Below, one piece after another: positions 3,394 to 11,703 of a stretch of DNA of 30,948 bases. This DNA is from a virus. The stretch's first letter is position 1; each line of letters begins with the position of its first letter. The notes under the pieces are model-generated. The model ran no database searches and had not been told where the DNA came from. It worked only from the letters and a program-made list of their open reading frames with translations. The stretch spans positions 1-30,948 of IMG/VR virus record IMGVR_UViG_3300025133_000423; one strand, written 5' to 3'. The position numbers and the translations under genes were made by a program.

Positions 3394-5736
3394 ATGAGCC
3401 ACTCTGACCGCACTGCCGCCTCGACCGCCTCTGCCGCCTCTGCCACCTCTGCCGCCTCGACCGCTCCGACGACCACCCTCCAGCCCTCACGGGCCGGCGT
3501 GCTACCTCCAGGGTTCCGCAACCCGCCTCGGGTGGCTAGCACGCGAACGGCCCAGCCGGCGTCGAGCGTGTCCCACACGGTTGCGATCTCGGGTGTGCGC
3601 CCTGATAACCTGGTGCCCGGGAACCTGAGTACCCGGGAGAAACAGGTCCTCCAGGCTGCCGCGAGGCAGCAGTGGGCCTTGGACAGTCTGGGTCGTTTTG
3701 TGCGTCTTGCCTGGCAGCTTGTCGAGCCTGGCGTAGACCTGAACGAGAACTGGCACATTGACGCCTTGGCCTCGGAGTTGCAGCTCGTCTACCCGGGGGT
3801 GAGGGCAACCGAGCCCCCGCTCGGCTGGGCCCCCGAGGAGCCGCACGAGGGCCACCGGCCGGGACACGCCTACGCGACCGCGGACGAAGCCCGAGCACAT
3901 AGCACCACCCAGTCCGCCGTACCCGCGGGGGGCGTGGCGTTGGTGGAGGAGACCTGGCGGGCCTGGGTACCGGAGGCCTACCGACCCGAGCCACTGTGGC
4001 GGAACAGCAAGCTGGTCATCAACATTCCACCCGGGCACATGAAGTCCCTGATGGTGAGCGTGTTCTGGCCGAGCTGGGTGTGGTTGCACGAGCCGGGGCA
4101 CCGTCTTCTCAGCATTGCGGGTTCCGACACGTTGGCGACCCGCGACTCGATGAAGATGCGGACGATTCTGGACTCATCCTGGTACAAGGGTCTCATTTCG
4201 CGGGAGTACATGAACCGGAAGCGGAGGTGGCTGGACTTGGAGCCTCGTCTGACCGCGGAGCCGGAGGACGGCGTACCCCAGCCACGGACGAAGCAGATCA
4301 AGTCCCACGTCAAGCGGGCCACCCTCGGTGCGTACATCAACCTCGCGGCTCGCGTGAAGGGTTGGCAGATCGACACGAAGAAGGACGCGAAGGCGAGCTT
4401 CGGCACCACCGTGGGCGGCTACCGGGAGGCGAAGGCGATCGGCTCCCGCATCATCGGTGAGCGCGGCTACGGCTGGACCCTCGACGACCCGGTCGACGTG
4501 AAGGACGTCTTGGAGCACGGCCAGGTGGACCACGAGCGGGTAGCCGAGCGGTGCGAGGCGGTGACAGACGTCATTGACAAAACGCTAATGTCAAGGCTCA
4601 ACGACAAGCGGCCAGGCCGGCACTACTGCGTCATCATCATGCAGCGGCTCCACATCAACGACCCGGCGGGCGCGATGACCCGGAAGGGCTGGCGGACGGT
4701 GAGCTTCCGCTCCCGCTACGTCCCGGACGAGGACCTCCAGCCGGACGAAGCGCCGAACATGGACCTCGACCCCAGGCACGCCGCCTACACCGCCATGCGA
4801 TCGGGCGCCGACGTGCCCGACGACAACCCCTACACCGGGTACATCGGTGCCCGGTCGGGCACGCACGCGCCCCAGCCGGACGACGTCATCGGTGCGCCGC
4901 TGTTCCTCACGATGTTCCCGGAGTCGGTGCTCACGGCCATCGAGGAGGACGAGCTGGGGCACGAGCAGTTCAACGCCCAGCACCAGCAGAACCCGTTGCC
5001 CGGCAAGGGTGGCATGTTGAACGAGGCCCTTACGCGCGCACGCAGGTACCCAGACGACCCGTTCCTTGTGGCGGCCGGCACAGCGGGCATCGCGGCGCCC
5101 GACGGGAAGCCGCTGAAGGACCTGGAGCTTCTGATGACGGTGGACGCGACCTTCGGGTCGAAGAGCGCCACCGCGTCGAACGTGGCGGTGTGCGTGATGG
5201 GCAGGCCTTGGGAGGCTCAGGCTCGGGGCTGGCTGTTCGTGTTGGACATGGTGGCCGAGCGGATGAGCTTCACGGAGACGGAGGAGGCGATCCTCGCGAT
5301 GAAGAAGAAGTGGCCTCGGGTGCGCACGATCCTCATCGAGGAGAAGGCAAACGGTGCAGCACTCATCAACCGCCTGAGCAACCAGATCACAGGCATCGAG
5401 CCCTACGACCCCCGCGGTAGCAAGACGGTCCGAGCGGGCGTCTTCGCCTCCCTGGCGCGTCGAGGGAACGTCTGGCTCCCCGCAGGCAACCCCCTCATCC
5501 GGGGCACCGAGGCGAACCGACACACGTCGTGGATCGACCCCTTCGTCATGGAGTGCTCGCGGTTCCCCGGGGGGCGACGAGACGACCAGGTCGACGCGGT
5601 GTCCATGGGATGCATCTACTGGACGGAGAACACGCCCGCGGAGGACCCCAGGGACCGAGAGAAGAAGCGGTGGGCAGCCCTCAAGAAGCTGGCCGACGAC
5701 GCCCGGCGAGGGGTGCGAATCCCCGGTTTCCTGTAG
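3394..5736 (+). CDS. terL: terminase large subunit
   Basis: ATP-driven DNA-packaging motor and nuclease that fills the prohead through the portal. From ATG 3394 it is 780 residues, longer than the usual 400-600. Residues 1-30 are Ser/Ala/Thr-rich and repetitive; about 31-205 form an extension with few recognisable motifs. The ATPase holds a Walker-A-like IPPGHMKS (211-218), FGTTVGGYREAKAIGSR and Walker B GYGWTLDDPVD (358-368), and MQRLHINDPAG (416-426). The RNase-H-like nuclease shows VDATFGS near 582, ILIEEKANGAA and DDQVDAVSMG near 730. An in-frame TTG at 3367 is possible, but it lies upstream of the TANNNT box and has no ribosome site. No small subunit gene lies upstream; see the helix-turn-helix gene at 20866. 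Confidence 0.95.
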   Translation: MSHSDRTAASTASAASATSAASTAPTTTLQPSRAGVLPPGFRNPPRVASTRTAQPASSVSHTVAISGVRPDNLVPGNLSTREKQVLQAAARQQWALDSLGRFVRLAWQLVEPGVDLNENWHIDALASELQLVYPGVRATEPPLGWAPEEPHEGHRPGHAYATADEARAHSTTQSAVPAGGVALVEETWRAWVPEAYRPEPLWRNSKLVINIPPGHMKSLMVSVFWPSWVWLHEPGHRLLSIAGSDTLATRDSMKMRTILDSSWYKGLISREYMNRKRRWLDLEPRLTAEPEDGVPQPRTKQIKSHVKRATLGAYINLAARVKGWQIDTKKDAKASFGTTVGGYREAKAIGSRIIGERGYGWTLDDPVDVKDVLEHGQVDHERVAERCEAVTDVIDKTLMSRLNDKRPGRHYCVIIMQRLHINDPAGAMTRKGWRTVSFRSRYVPDEDLQPDEAPNMDLDPRHAAYTAMRSGADVPDDNPYTGYIGARSGTHAPQPDDVIGAPLFLTMFPESVLTAIEEDELGHEQFNAQHQQNPLPGKGGMLNEALTRARRYPDDPFLVAAGTAGIAAPDGKPLKDLELLMTVDATFGSKSATASNVAVCVMGRPWEAQARGWLFVLDMVAERMSFTETEEAILAMKKKWPRVRTILIEEKANGAALINRLSNQITGIEPYDPRGSKTVRAGVFASLARRGNVWLPAGNPLIRGTEANRHTSWIDPFVMECSRFPGGRRDDQVDAVSMGCIYWTENTPAEDPRDREKKRWAALKKLADDARRGVRIPGFL
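3412..3464 (+). repeat. imperfect GCC-TCN triplet repeat in terminase 5' end
   Basis: A run built from GCCTCTGCC, GCCTCGACC and close variants encodes the Ala/Ser/Thr tract at residues 8-27. It looks like slippage-prone simple sequence rather than a functional site. Confidence 0.6.
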
Positions 5737-5754
5737 GCGCACTTGACGGGCACG

Positions 5755-5776
5755 TGATTACGTGGGAAGGTAATCA
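5755..5776 (+). other. inverted repeat after terminase gene
   Basis: TGATTAC (5755-5761) and GTAATCA (5770-5776) form a 7 bp perfect inverted repeat around an 8-base loop, in the only spacer between the terminase stop and the next small gene. It could be an operator or a weak terminator. A TTGACG at 5743-5748 lies just upstream but has no -10 box at the right distance. Confidence 0.4.
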
Positions 5777-5819
5777 GGTCGACACAAAAACATGGTCGAT
5801 TTGAACATGGGGAGATGTT

Positions 5820-5900
5820 GTGAACCTGCGCGACCTCACCACGCTGCTACTCATCGGGGCTGCGGTGATTCTGCTCCCCGAACGCTACTGGAGACCTTGA
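5820..5900 (+). CDS. 26-residue membrane peptide
   Basis: GTG 5820 to TGA 5898-5900 encodes 26 residues, MNLRDLTTLLLIGAAVILLP followed by ERYWRP. GGGGAG lies 7 bases before the start, a good ribosome site. The TGA is followed at once by the ATG of the next gene (5901), so the two are probably coupled. The peptide is one hydrophobic helix with charged ends, like small holin accessories or membrane-stress peptides, but no function can be assigned. Confidence 0.5.
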   Translation: MNLRDLTTLLLIGAAVILLPERYWRP

Positions 5901-6197
5901 ATGGATGACTACGACGAGATGTTCATGAAGCACCTGGGGATTCTGGGGATCGTGGGTGCGTGCCACATCGCCCTGGTGGCCATCAACACCTGGTGCTTCG
6001 GCTGGGCGGTGAGCAGCATCGCCTCGGCGGGTGTGGTGCTGGCGGTGTTGCTCCTGGGGGCCATGGGCGGCTTCTGGATCGACCGGGACCACCACGACGC
6101 GGTGCGCATGGTGAACCTGGGCATCAGCATCAACGTCGTCGGGGGGCTCGTCAGCAGCTCGGTGTTGGCCCTCCAGCTCCTCCTCTGGTTGATCTAG
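5901..6197 (+). CDS. multi-pass small membrane protein
   Basis: 98 residues from ATG 5901, with CTGGAGACC (GGAG) upstream inside the previous peptide gene. Three hydrophobic segments are visible: about 13-32 (GILGIVGACHIALVAINTW), 36-57 (VSSIASAGVVLAVLLLGAMGGF) and 70-98 (VNLGISINVVGGLVSSSVLA onward to LLLWLI), with an acidic start MDDYDEMF. The loop WIDRDHHDAVRM after segment 2 is charged. Size and topology fit a holin, but its place between terminase and portal rather than beside the endolysin makes that uncertain. It may instead be a membrane protein of unrelated role. Confidence 0.7.
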   Translation: MDDYDEMFMKHLGILGIVGACHIALVAINTWCFGWAVSSIASAGVVLAVLLLGAMGGFWIDRDHHDAVRMVNLGISINVVGGLVSSSVLALQLLLWLI

Positions 6198-6221
6198 GTG
6201 GTGGTCACTGTCCGGGGAGGG

Positions 6222-6227
6222 TACACT
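6222..6227 (+). promoter_or_regulatory. TANNNT box 6 bases before GTG 6234
   Basis: TACACT lies 6 bases before GTG 6234, the same spacing as at 3394, 16252, 21643 and 27664. No -35 box is recognised. Confidence 0.3.
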
Positions 6228-6233
6228 GTTCGT

Positions 6234-6440
6234 GTGGATGACGAACTCCCCCCGGATTGCACCTTCCCGACCGCGGATCCGGACATCCTCATCGCCAACG
6301 TTCCGGTTGCCGGCCAGGCTTTCAGCACTACCGCGGAGTACAGTCATCTGGTAATGTGGTCGTTCATCACCCCCCTGGGACCGTGCCCTGCCGTTGTGCT
6401 GTGGGGTTGCTGGGAACAGGGCGACTGGTACGAGGCGTAG
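6234..6440 (+). CDS. hypothetical small protein before portal
   Basis: 68 residues from GTG 6234 (reading MDDELPPDCTFPTADPDILI). The frame stays open back to GTG 6198, directly after the previous stop, which would add 12 residues. I prefer 6234 because a TANNNT box lies 6 bases upstream, but GGGGAGGG at 6215-6221 would also be a distant ribosome site. The protein has three cysteines and two short hydrophobic stretches (YSHLVMWSFITPL, PAVVLWGCW). It ends 5 bases before the portal ATG. No family recognised. Confidence 0.5.
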   Translation: MDDELPPDCTFPTADPDILIANVPVAGQAFSTTAEYSHLVMWSFITPLGPCPAVVLWGCWEQGDWYEA

Positions 6441-6445
6441 TTCCC

Positions 6446-8011
6446 ATGAGCGTGATTGATCGAGCGGTTGGCGAGTTGTTCAAGCGCGCGGACAGCGTGG
6501 TGAACGTGATGACGGGCCTCGGCGGCAGTGCCGACAAGGGCAACCAGGTCGCTGTCGACACGTCGCGGATGCCCCTGGACGACACGGAGAAGGACGTCCT
6601 CGGTCGCTACGACGGCTACGTCGTCAAGTGGTTCGAGCGGTTGGCGAACGAGGCCACGCTCACCGGGTGGGACATCAAGAGCGGCCTGGACACCGTGGAG
6701 GCCTTCAAGGGGGTCGAGGACGGTGTCGCGGACACCATCCGCCGGGCCTTCAAGGTGGCCCTCAAGGACGGCGCCAGCCTGGTGCTCATCGTGACGGACG
6801 ACAAGCGCTCCCTACACCTCCCTCTGGACATGAGCAAGGTGTCTGAGGTGAAGGCCCTTCACGTCTTCGACACGCAGGAGTTCGAGGTCGCGGAGTACGA
6901 GACGGACTACCGGGACCCGAACTGGCGAAAGCCGAAAATGTGGGAAATCAACCCCGCAGTGAGCGGCATCGTCACCAGCAAGGCAGGAGATGCGAACAAC
7001 CGGTTGCGGAAGGTGCACCACAGCCGGTGCCTGTACATCCCCGGCCGCGAGCTGGGTGAGCGTCTCCGGCACTTGAACGGCGGCAAGGACGACAGCTACC
7101 TCGACTCGACCTGGGATCCGCTGAAGGACATGCGCCAGACGGACCAGGGCCTCGCGGTGCTGGCTCAGGAGATGAAGCAGGACGTCATTAAGATCGGCGG
7201 CCTGGAGGGCGTGGAGGCCTCGACCTTGAGCGAGGTGTTCCGGGAGCGCCTGCGGGCCCTGACGGCCGCGAAGGGCCTCCTGAACGTCATCATGCTGGCC
7301 GAGGACGACGAGTACCAGAGCCGCGCCGCGGTGACCACCGGGGCTAAGGACCTCAAGGGTGCAGCCAAGAGCACTTGGGCCGCGGTGACGGGCATGCCGG
7401 AGGTGGTCGGCTTCGGCGCGACACCTGGCGGCCTGAACACTGACGGGGAGGCAGGGCGGCGAGCCTGGGACCGCGAGGTGTCGCAGGTTCAGGTCACCCA
7501 CCTCAAGCCGGTGCTCCTGAAGATCTACGCGGTGTACGCGGCGGTGTTCGGCTTCGAGGGGACCTGGACGATCACCTTCCGACCGCTCGGCACCCTGACG
7601 GAGAAGGAGCGGGCAGAGGTCCGGGAGATCAACGCCCGAACCGACCGCATCTACCGACAGGAGGGCATCCTCCCGCCCGAGCACATTCGGGAGAGCCGCT
7701 TCGGCAAGGACGGCGACACCGGTATCCGGCCCATACCGCAGGGCACCCCTGTCCCTGGTGACCCGAGCCGGGCACTGGACGGCACGCAGATCCAGGCCGG
7801 CATGGAGCTGATGCTCCAGGCCGCCGCAGAGCGGTTGCCGAACCTGAACATCACGGAGTACATCATCGCCACCACGAACCTGCCGAGGGAGCAAGTGGAG
7901 GCGTTCATGGGGGGTCTCGGCGAGGCGTTCACCATCGACCCAACCCTCGTGGACGAGGTCGAGCCCGCCGAGCCCGCAGAGGGCACGCTCCTCGGCAAGA
8001 ACGCGGACTAG
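6446..8011 (+). CDS. portal protein, DUF1073 family
   Basis: 521 residues. The portal forms the dodecameric ring at the prohead vertex through which DNA is packaged and to which the neck attaches. Family recognition rests on the C-terminal half: QDVIKIGGLEG near residue 250, then GMPEVVGFGATPGGLNTDGE near 315-335 followed by a helical Asp/Gln segment with VSQVQVTHLKPVL, the typical DUF1073 signature. Pfam places this family under the name Acb1-like N-terminal because some members are fused to the anti-CBASS nuclease Acb1; no such fused domain is visible here. Start: ATG 6446, 5 bases after the upstream stop. No MuF-type minor head protein gene follows, unlike in many relatives. Confidence 0.9.
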   Translation: MSVIDRAVGELFKRADSVVNVMTGLGGSADKGNQVAVDTSRMPLDDTEKDVLGRYDGYVVKWFERLANEATLTGWDIKSGLDTVEAFKGVEDGVADTIRRAFKVALKDGASLVLIVTDDKRSLHLPLDMSKVSEVKALHVFDTQEFEVAEYETDYRDPNWRKPKMWEINPAVSGIVTSKAGDANNRLRKVHHSRCLYIPGRELGERLRHLNGGKDDSYLDSTWDPLKDMRQTDQGLAVLAQEMKQDVIKIGGLEGVEASTLSEVFRERLRALTAAKGLLNVIMLAEDDEYQSRAAVTTGAKDLKGAAKSTWAAVTGMPEVVGFGATPGGLNTDGEAGRRAWDREVSQVQVTHLKPVLLKIYAVYAAVFGFEGTWTITFRPLGTLTEKERAEVREINARTDRIYRQEGILPPEHIRESRFGKDGDTGIRPIPQGTPVPGDPSRALDGTQIQAGMELMLQAAAERLPNLNITEYIIATTNLPREQVEAFMGGLGEAFTIDPTLVDEVEPAEPAEGTLLGKNAD

Positions 8012-8013
8012 TG

Positions 8014-8043
8014 TTGACGCGGCCTCCGGTGACCGGGTAGAAT
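8014..8043 (+). promoter_or_regulatory. sigma70-type promoter for protease/capsid genes
   Basis: TTGACG (8014-8019), an 18-base spacer, TAGAAT (8038-8043), and GTG start 10 bases later (8054). It lies in the short gap after the portal stop. The expected start of transcription leaves a leader of only about three bases, so translation would be nearly leaderless; no ribosome site is present. Confidence 0.6.
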
Positions 8044-8053
8044 CGAGCCCATC

Positions 8054-9154
8054 GTGCCCAAGACCAGCAAAAACGTCTTCCGTTTCGACCGCGGCGAGCT
8101 TCGCCCCGCGAAGCGCACCGACGAGGGCTACCTCGTACTCGACGGCTACATCGCGCGTCCGGGGATCTACGTCTACCAGAACCAGGACGGCTCGAAGCGC
8201 CGCGAGCTGGTGCCGGAAGACACCCTCAGCTCGCGATCAAGCCTGGACACGCTCCGCCTGAAGCCCATCACGAACAACCACCCGGACCCTCACGCCTACC
8301 CAGACATGGTGACGCGCGAGAACGTGCAGGACCTCGCAGTGGGCAGCACGGGCGAGGTCGTGGAGGTCTCCGACGACGGGCGGCCCCGGTTCACGATGAC
8401 GATCCAACATCAGGACGCCATCGACGATGTCGAGGCGGGCAAGCGCGAGCTGAGTCCCGGCTACCGGTGCGACATCCGGTGGGAGAGCGGCGAGCATCCG
8501 ATTTTCGGAAAGTACGATGCAATTCAGGTGAATAGGGTGTACAATCACCTCGCCCTTGTCGATCAGGGGCGCGGCGGTGCCTCCGCCCACCTTCGGATGG
8601 ACGGCGCGGCTGAAGTCACTGACGAAGTCATCGAAGACAAGAAGGACGTGAAGATGGACGCCATCGAGGCCCTGGTCGAGTACGGATTCGACAAGACCGA
8701 TGCCGAGCGCCTGGTTCAGGAGGGTTCGGAACTCCTCGTCAAGGCTGCCAAGTACGACGCGCTCCCGAGCGACGAAGACGTGAAGGCCGCTGCGATCGAC
8801 GAGCGTACCGAGCGTACCACGCTGGATTCGATGGCGAACGAGCAGGGGCTCGACGCCGAGGAGACGGTCAAGCTCGACAACGACGAGCTGAAGGCTGCGA
8901 TCCTGGAGGCGGCTGACGTCGAGGTCCCGCACGTGGACGGCATCGACGCGGCTGCCGCGGTCAAGTTCACCTGGGCCACCTTCAAGGCTGGCTACAAGGC
9001 TCCCGAGCAGCGCCAGGACGGCGACGACGAGAGCAACGATGATGGTGAGGGTGCTGACGACGTCGAGGCGTTCCGTTTCGACGGCAAGCCCGAGACGATG
9101 CCCGGACTCACCAACCTCCTGAACCGCTACGATTCCCGGAACGTCCGCAAGTAG
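8054..9154 (+). CDS. prohead protease with scaffold-like tail, DUF2213 family
   Basis: 366 residues from GTG 8054. The N-terminal domain (about 1-185) matches the DUF2213 family: KPITNNHPDPHAYP near 75-88, VQDLAVGSTGEVVE near 95, then GKRELSPGYRCDIRW near 131-145 and NHLALVDQGRGG near 165-178. Family members sit between portal and capsid genes and are thought to mature the prohead. The rest (about 190-366) is very acidic, helical and low in complexity (for example DDESNDDGEGADDVEAF), as expected for an internal scaffold that is cut away. No separate scaffold gene exists here, supporting a fused role. It probably heads its own transcript. Confidence 0.85.
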   Translation: MPKTSKNVFRFDRGELRPAKRTDEGYLVLDGYIARPGIYVYQNQDGSKRRELVPEDTLSSRSSLDTLRLKPITNNHPDPHAYPDMVTRENVQDLAVGSTGEVVEVSDDGRPRFTMTIQHQDAIDDVEAGKRELSPGYRCDIRWESGEHPIFGKYDAIQVNRVYNHLALVDQGRGGASAHLRMDGAAEVTDEVIEDKKDVKMDAIEALVEYGFDKTDAERLVQEGSELLVKAAKYDALPSDEDVKAAAIDERTERTTLDSMANEQGLDAEETVKLDNDELKAAILEAADVEVPHVDGIDAAAAVKFTWATFKAGYKAPEQRQDGDDESNDDGEGADDVEAFRFDGKPETMPGLTNLLNRYDSRNVRK

Positions 9155-9179
9155 CGGAACCTGAACTGGAGACAGCCAA

Positions 9180-10355
9180 ATGACCCGTCCCACCGCTTCC
9201 CCGAAGGTCCACCAGCTCACGGTCCGAGACCGCAAGCTCCAGGCGTACATCGGCCAGCGTCACTCCGAGGTCGACAAGCTCGACCGGAACTACGTGAACC
9301 TGGACCCGCAGGCGGCCCAGATTTCGACCATCGTGGTCGACTCGTACTCCGCGGCTGCCGACTACGTGTTCTCGTTCAACGGTGTCGAGTACACCTACAC
9401 CGAGGACAGCGACACCGACGAGGACGGCGTGGCCTCGGCACTGGAGGCGTTCATCAACGACCTCGGTGCCATCTACGGCTTCGTGACCGCTTCGGCGGCC
9501 ACCGACACGGTGACGCTGACGGGACGCCTCCCGGGCTACACCTTCACGCTGACCGACTCGGACGCCAAGCTGACCACGGCGACCACGACCTCCGCGGCTG
9601 ACGCCGACGCGGTCGAGTTCGGTCGGGCTCTGGTGAGCGCGGGCTACCCCACGGGGTCGGTCACCGACGTCGAGGACACGCTGGAGTCGGCCTCGCTGGC
9701 CGAGACCGGCGCCTTCACCGCTCAGGTCGACACCTGGACGCCTGCGGAGGCCGCTGCTGCGTCCCTCTTCGGCGCCACCGTCCAGGTCAAGGGTCTGGAC
9801 GATGCTGTCGCGGTCACCGTCACGGCAACCGGCACGGTCGCGGACGACATCGACCTCCTGGACGCCGCGCTCAACCAGGCCCTCGCGGACCTGGGCCTGG
9901 ACGACTACGTGGTCGTGACCAACACGGACACCACCCTGATCTTCACGGCCGACATCGAGGGCGTCGAGTTCAGCTCGACGGTCTGGACGGACGAAGCCCT
10001 GGCGCACACCGTCACTTCCAACAAGAGCTTCAGCACCAGCCTCCTGCGTGCCTGGGCGGGCGTCGCCCTCCGGGTCAGCGACGAAGAGGCCTCGCTGGAC
10101 TTCGACAACGACACCGTCGGGTCCTACTCGGCCAACGCCACGATGCTCGTCGCCGAGCGCGGCGAGGTCTGGGTGGAGAACGACGACAGCGTCTCCCGCG
10201 GTGACCAGGTCTGGGTTGACCTCTCGACCGGCGAAGGCCTGTTCTACAACGCTGCCGGCACTGACCGTGTTCCGCTGCCGCTGTCCAAGGCGGAGTGGAT
10301 CAAGGCGGGCCGCTCCCTGGACAACGAGACCATCGCTCTGCTCCGCCTCAAGTAG
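9180..10355 (+). CDS. capsid cement/decoration protein with inserted beta modules
   Basis: 391 residues, ATG 9180 after CTGGAGACAG. The C-terminal part (about 285-391: VAERGEVWVENDDSVSRGDQ then VWVDLSTGEGLFYN) and a stretch at 144-165 (AVEFGRALVSAGYPTGSVTD) look like phage cement proteins, which bind the outside of the capsid and stabilise it. Two extra modules are inserted: about 50-135 and 199-280. Each has the pattern strand-NGVEYTYT, a helix of spaced Ala/Leu (ALEAFINDLG; AALNQALADLG), then VTLTGRLPGYTFTL or LIFTADIEGVEFSS. A related module occurs in the fibre protein at 24597. This makes the protein about twice the normal size. Cement identity is an inference from context and C-terminal similarity. 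Confidence 0.7.
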   Translation: MTRPTASPKVHQLTVRDRKLQAYIGQRHSEVDKLDRNYVNLDPQAAQISTIVVDSYSAAADYVFSFNGVEYTYTEDSDTDEDGVASALEAFINDLGAIYGFVTASAATDTVTLTGRLPGYTFTLTDSDAKLTTATTTSAADADAVEFGRALVSAGYPTGSVTDVEDTLESASLAETGAFTAQVDTWTPAEAAAASLFGATVQVKGLDDAVAVTVTATGTVADDIDLLDAALNQALADLGLDDYVVVTNTDTTLIFTADIEGVEFSSTVWTDEALAHTVTSNKSFSTSLLRAWAGVALRVSDEEASLDFDNDTVGSYSANATMLVAERGEVWVENDDSVSRGDQVWVDLSTGEGLFYNAAGTDRVPLPLSKAEWIKAGRSLDNETIALLRLK

Positions 10356-10385
10356 GCCCAGACCCCCAAGAACAGGACATCTTCC

Positions 10386-11609
10386 ATGGAATTCATCGAT
10401 CCCGTCAAGTCCGCCGAGGCACTCCGTGCCGGGCGCGACCTCGTTGAGGCCGAGAAGGACCTCCGCGGCGTTGCGGATGTCCGGTCGGTCGCCAGCCTCA
10501 GCCGCATGGACAACGCGGGCGGTCTGAGCTTCCTCGGTCTCCGCAACATGGCGCATTGCGCCGCCGAGAGGTACCTCGGTGCCGAGGGCGTCTCCAAGAT
10601 GGACGCCGCGCTCCGGCAAGTCATCAAGGCCCGTGCCGGTGTTGCCGACGACGTCCGCCTGGACGACGCCAGCCTGAACATCGGCTCGGACCGTATCGAC
10701 GCCGCGAACCCCTCGGCGACCATCGCCCTGGCTCGCGAGCTGGAGTACATCTACGCCGAGGTGATGCGCGAGGAGGGGCCGATCTTCTCGGCTCGTCGGC
10801 TCTTCGCCGCGGACCGCCGGGTCCCGGCCGGCGCCAAGAGCTACACGATCCGCCGGATCGAGGGCTCGGGTGAGGCCAAGTTCTACCGTGCCGGCATGGA
10901 GGTCCCCCTGGTGGGCATCGGCCGTGACGAGGAGACCGCGTTCGTCAAGCACGCAGTCATCGGCATGGAGATGGACTTCTTCAGCGCCCAGAGCGACGCC
11001 TTCGCGGGCATCGCCGAGGCCGCCGAGAAGATGCGCGAGATGCGCGAGGCGATGGCCGAGTTCGACGAGCAGTTGGCCTGGAACGGCTCCGCGGCTCACA
11101 AGATCAACGGCATCCTCAACTACCCCTGGCTGCGCAAGCGGCTGATCTCCACGACCTTCGAGTCGATCACGACCGCGGCCGACTTCCAGACGGCCCTGGA
11201 CGCGCTCAACAACATGGTCAACGAGATCCTGGACCGCAACCCGGGCATGAGCGCGAACCTCCGGTTCATCTGCTCGCCGCGCCTGCACCGCCTGATGGCC
11301 CAGCAGGAGCACCCGGACAGCCAGAAGACGCTCAAGGAGCGGTTCCTGGCCGGTCAGCCCTCGATCAGCTCGATCGAAGAGGCCCCTCACCTCCAGGGTC
11401 GCGGCCCCGGCGGCGAGGACGGCGTCCTCATCGTGCCCAAGGGCACCAAGGGTCCGCAGATCGTGTCCCCGGTCGGCTTCACCATGATGCCGGTCCAGAC
11501 GACCAACTACGGCTTCACCCGAAGCCAGGCGGCCTACCAGAGCTTCGGCGGTACTCGGATGCCCGACGTCCTCCGCTCCGCGCTCATCTGGGCCACGGTC
11601 GACTACTAG
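10386..11609 (+). CDS. major capsid protein, DUF2184 family
   Basis: 407 residues from ATG 10386 with ACAGGACATC upstream. It builds the icosahedral shell, with an expected HK97 fold. Family recognition is by context and features shared with DUF2184 capsids: a helical N-terminal region to about residue 110, then LFAADRRVPAGAKSYTIRRI near 140-160, GIGRDEETAFVKHAVIGMEM near 178-198, a long acidic helix (spine helix, about 203-240) with AFAGIAEAAEKMREMREAM, and a C-terminal domain ending GGTRMPDVLRSALIWATVDY. Codon usage is extremely GC3-rich, as expected for a highly expressed gene. It is followed by the strongest hairpin terminator of the window. Confidence 0.9.
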   Translation: MEFIDPVKSAEALRAGRDLVEAEKDLRGVADVRSVASLSRMDNAGGLSFLGLRNMAHCAAERYLGAEGVSKMDAALRQVIKARAGVADDVRLDDASLNIGSDRIDAANPSATIALARELEYIYAEVMREEGPIFSARRLFAADRRVPAGAKSYTIRRIEGSGEAKFYRAGMEVPLVGIGRDEETAFVKHAVIGMEMDFFSAQSDAFAGIAEAAEKMREMREAMAEFDEQLAWNGSAAHKINGILNYPWLRKRLISTTFESITTAADFQTALDALNNMVNEILDRNPGMSANLRFICSPRLHRLMAQQEHPDSQKTLKERFLAGQPSISSIEEAPHLQGRGPGGEDGVLIVPKGTKGPQIVSPVGFTMMPVQTTNYGFTRSQAAYQSFGGTRMPDVLRSALIWATVDY

Positions 11610-11622
11610 GGCACCTAGCCCT

Positions 11623-11642
11623 CGCCGCTAACTCACGCGGCG
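11623..11642 (+). terminator. first hairpin after capsid gene
   Basis: CGCCGC (11623-11628) pairs with GCGGCG (11637-11642) around an 8-base loop. It lies 13 bases after the capsid stop and directly before the larger hairpin. Confidence 0.4.
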
Positions 11643-11662
11643 TGCGAGTGGCTCCGCACCTG

Positions 11663-11700
11663 CGAGAACGCCTCGGGCCTTGCGCCCGGGGCGTTTCTCG
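11663..11700 (+). terminator. strong hairpin terminator after major capsid gene
   Basis: CGAGAACGCC (11663-11672) pairs with GGCGTTTCTCG (11690-11700, one bulged T). A G-U pair and the inner stem CGGGC/GCCCG close on a 5-base loop. The stem of about 16 pairs ends in TTGT. A terminator here is common in tailed phages and lets capsid mRNA accumulate above downstream neck genes. Confidence 0.75.
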
Positions 11701-11703
11701 TTG

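Noticed and set aside
4591-5742. Leftward 383-codon frame opposite terminase
   Set aside because: Shadow of the terminase frame, rich in Arg/His/Val typical of antisense high-GC reading.
5743-5771. TTGACG as a promoter for the 26-residue peptide
   Set aside because: At 16-18 bases spacing there is no TANNNT box; the nearest AT-rich hexamer is too far.
6257-6445. Upstream extension of the portal frame
   Set aside because: It would lie over the small gene ending at 6440 and has no start signal; the ATG at 6446 fits family size.
6446-8011. Portal gene as an anti-CBASS nuclease because of the family name
   Set aside because: The name comes from Acb1 fusions. Only the portal part is visible and no nuclease domain or HxT motifs follow.
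9108-11390. Very long leftward open frame (760 codons) opposite cement and capsid genes
   Set aside because: It is the mirror of GC-rich codon bias on the other strand; it lacks a start signal and its composition is unlike a real protein. The plus-strand genes are well supported.
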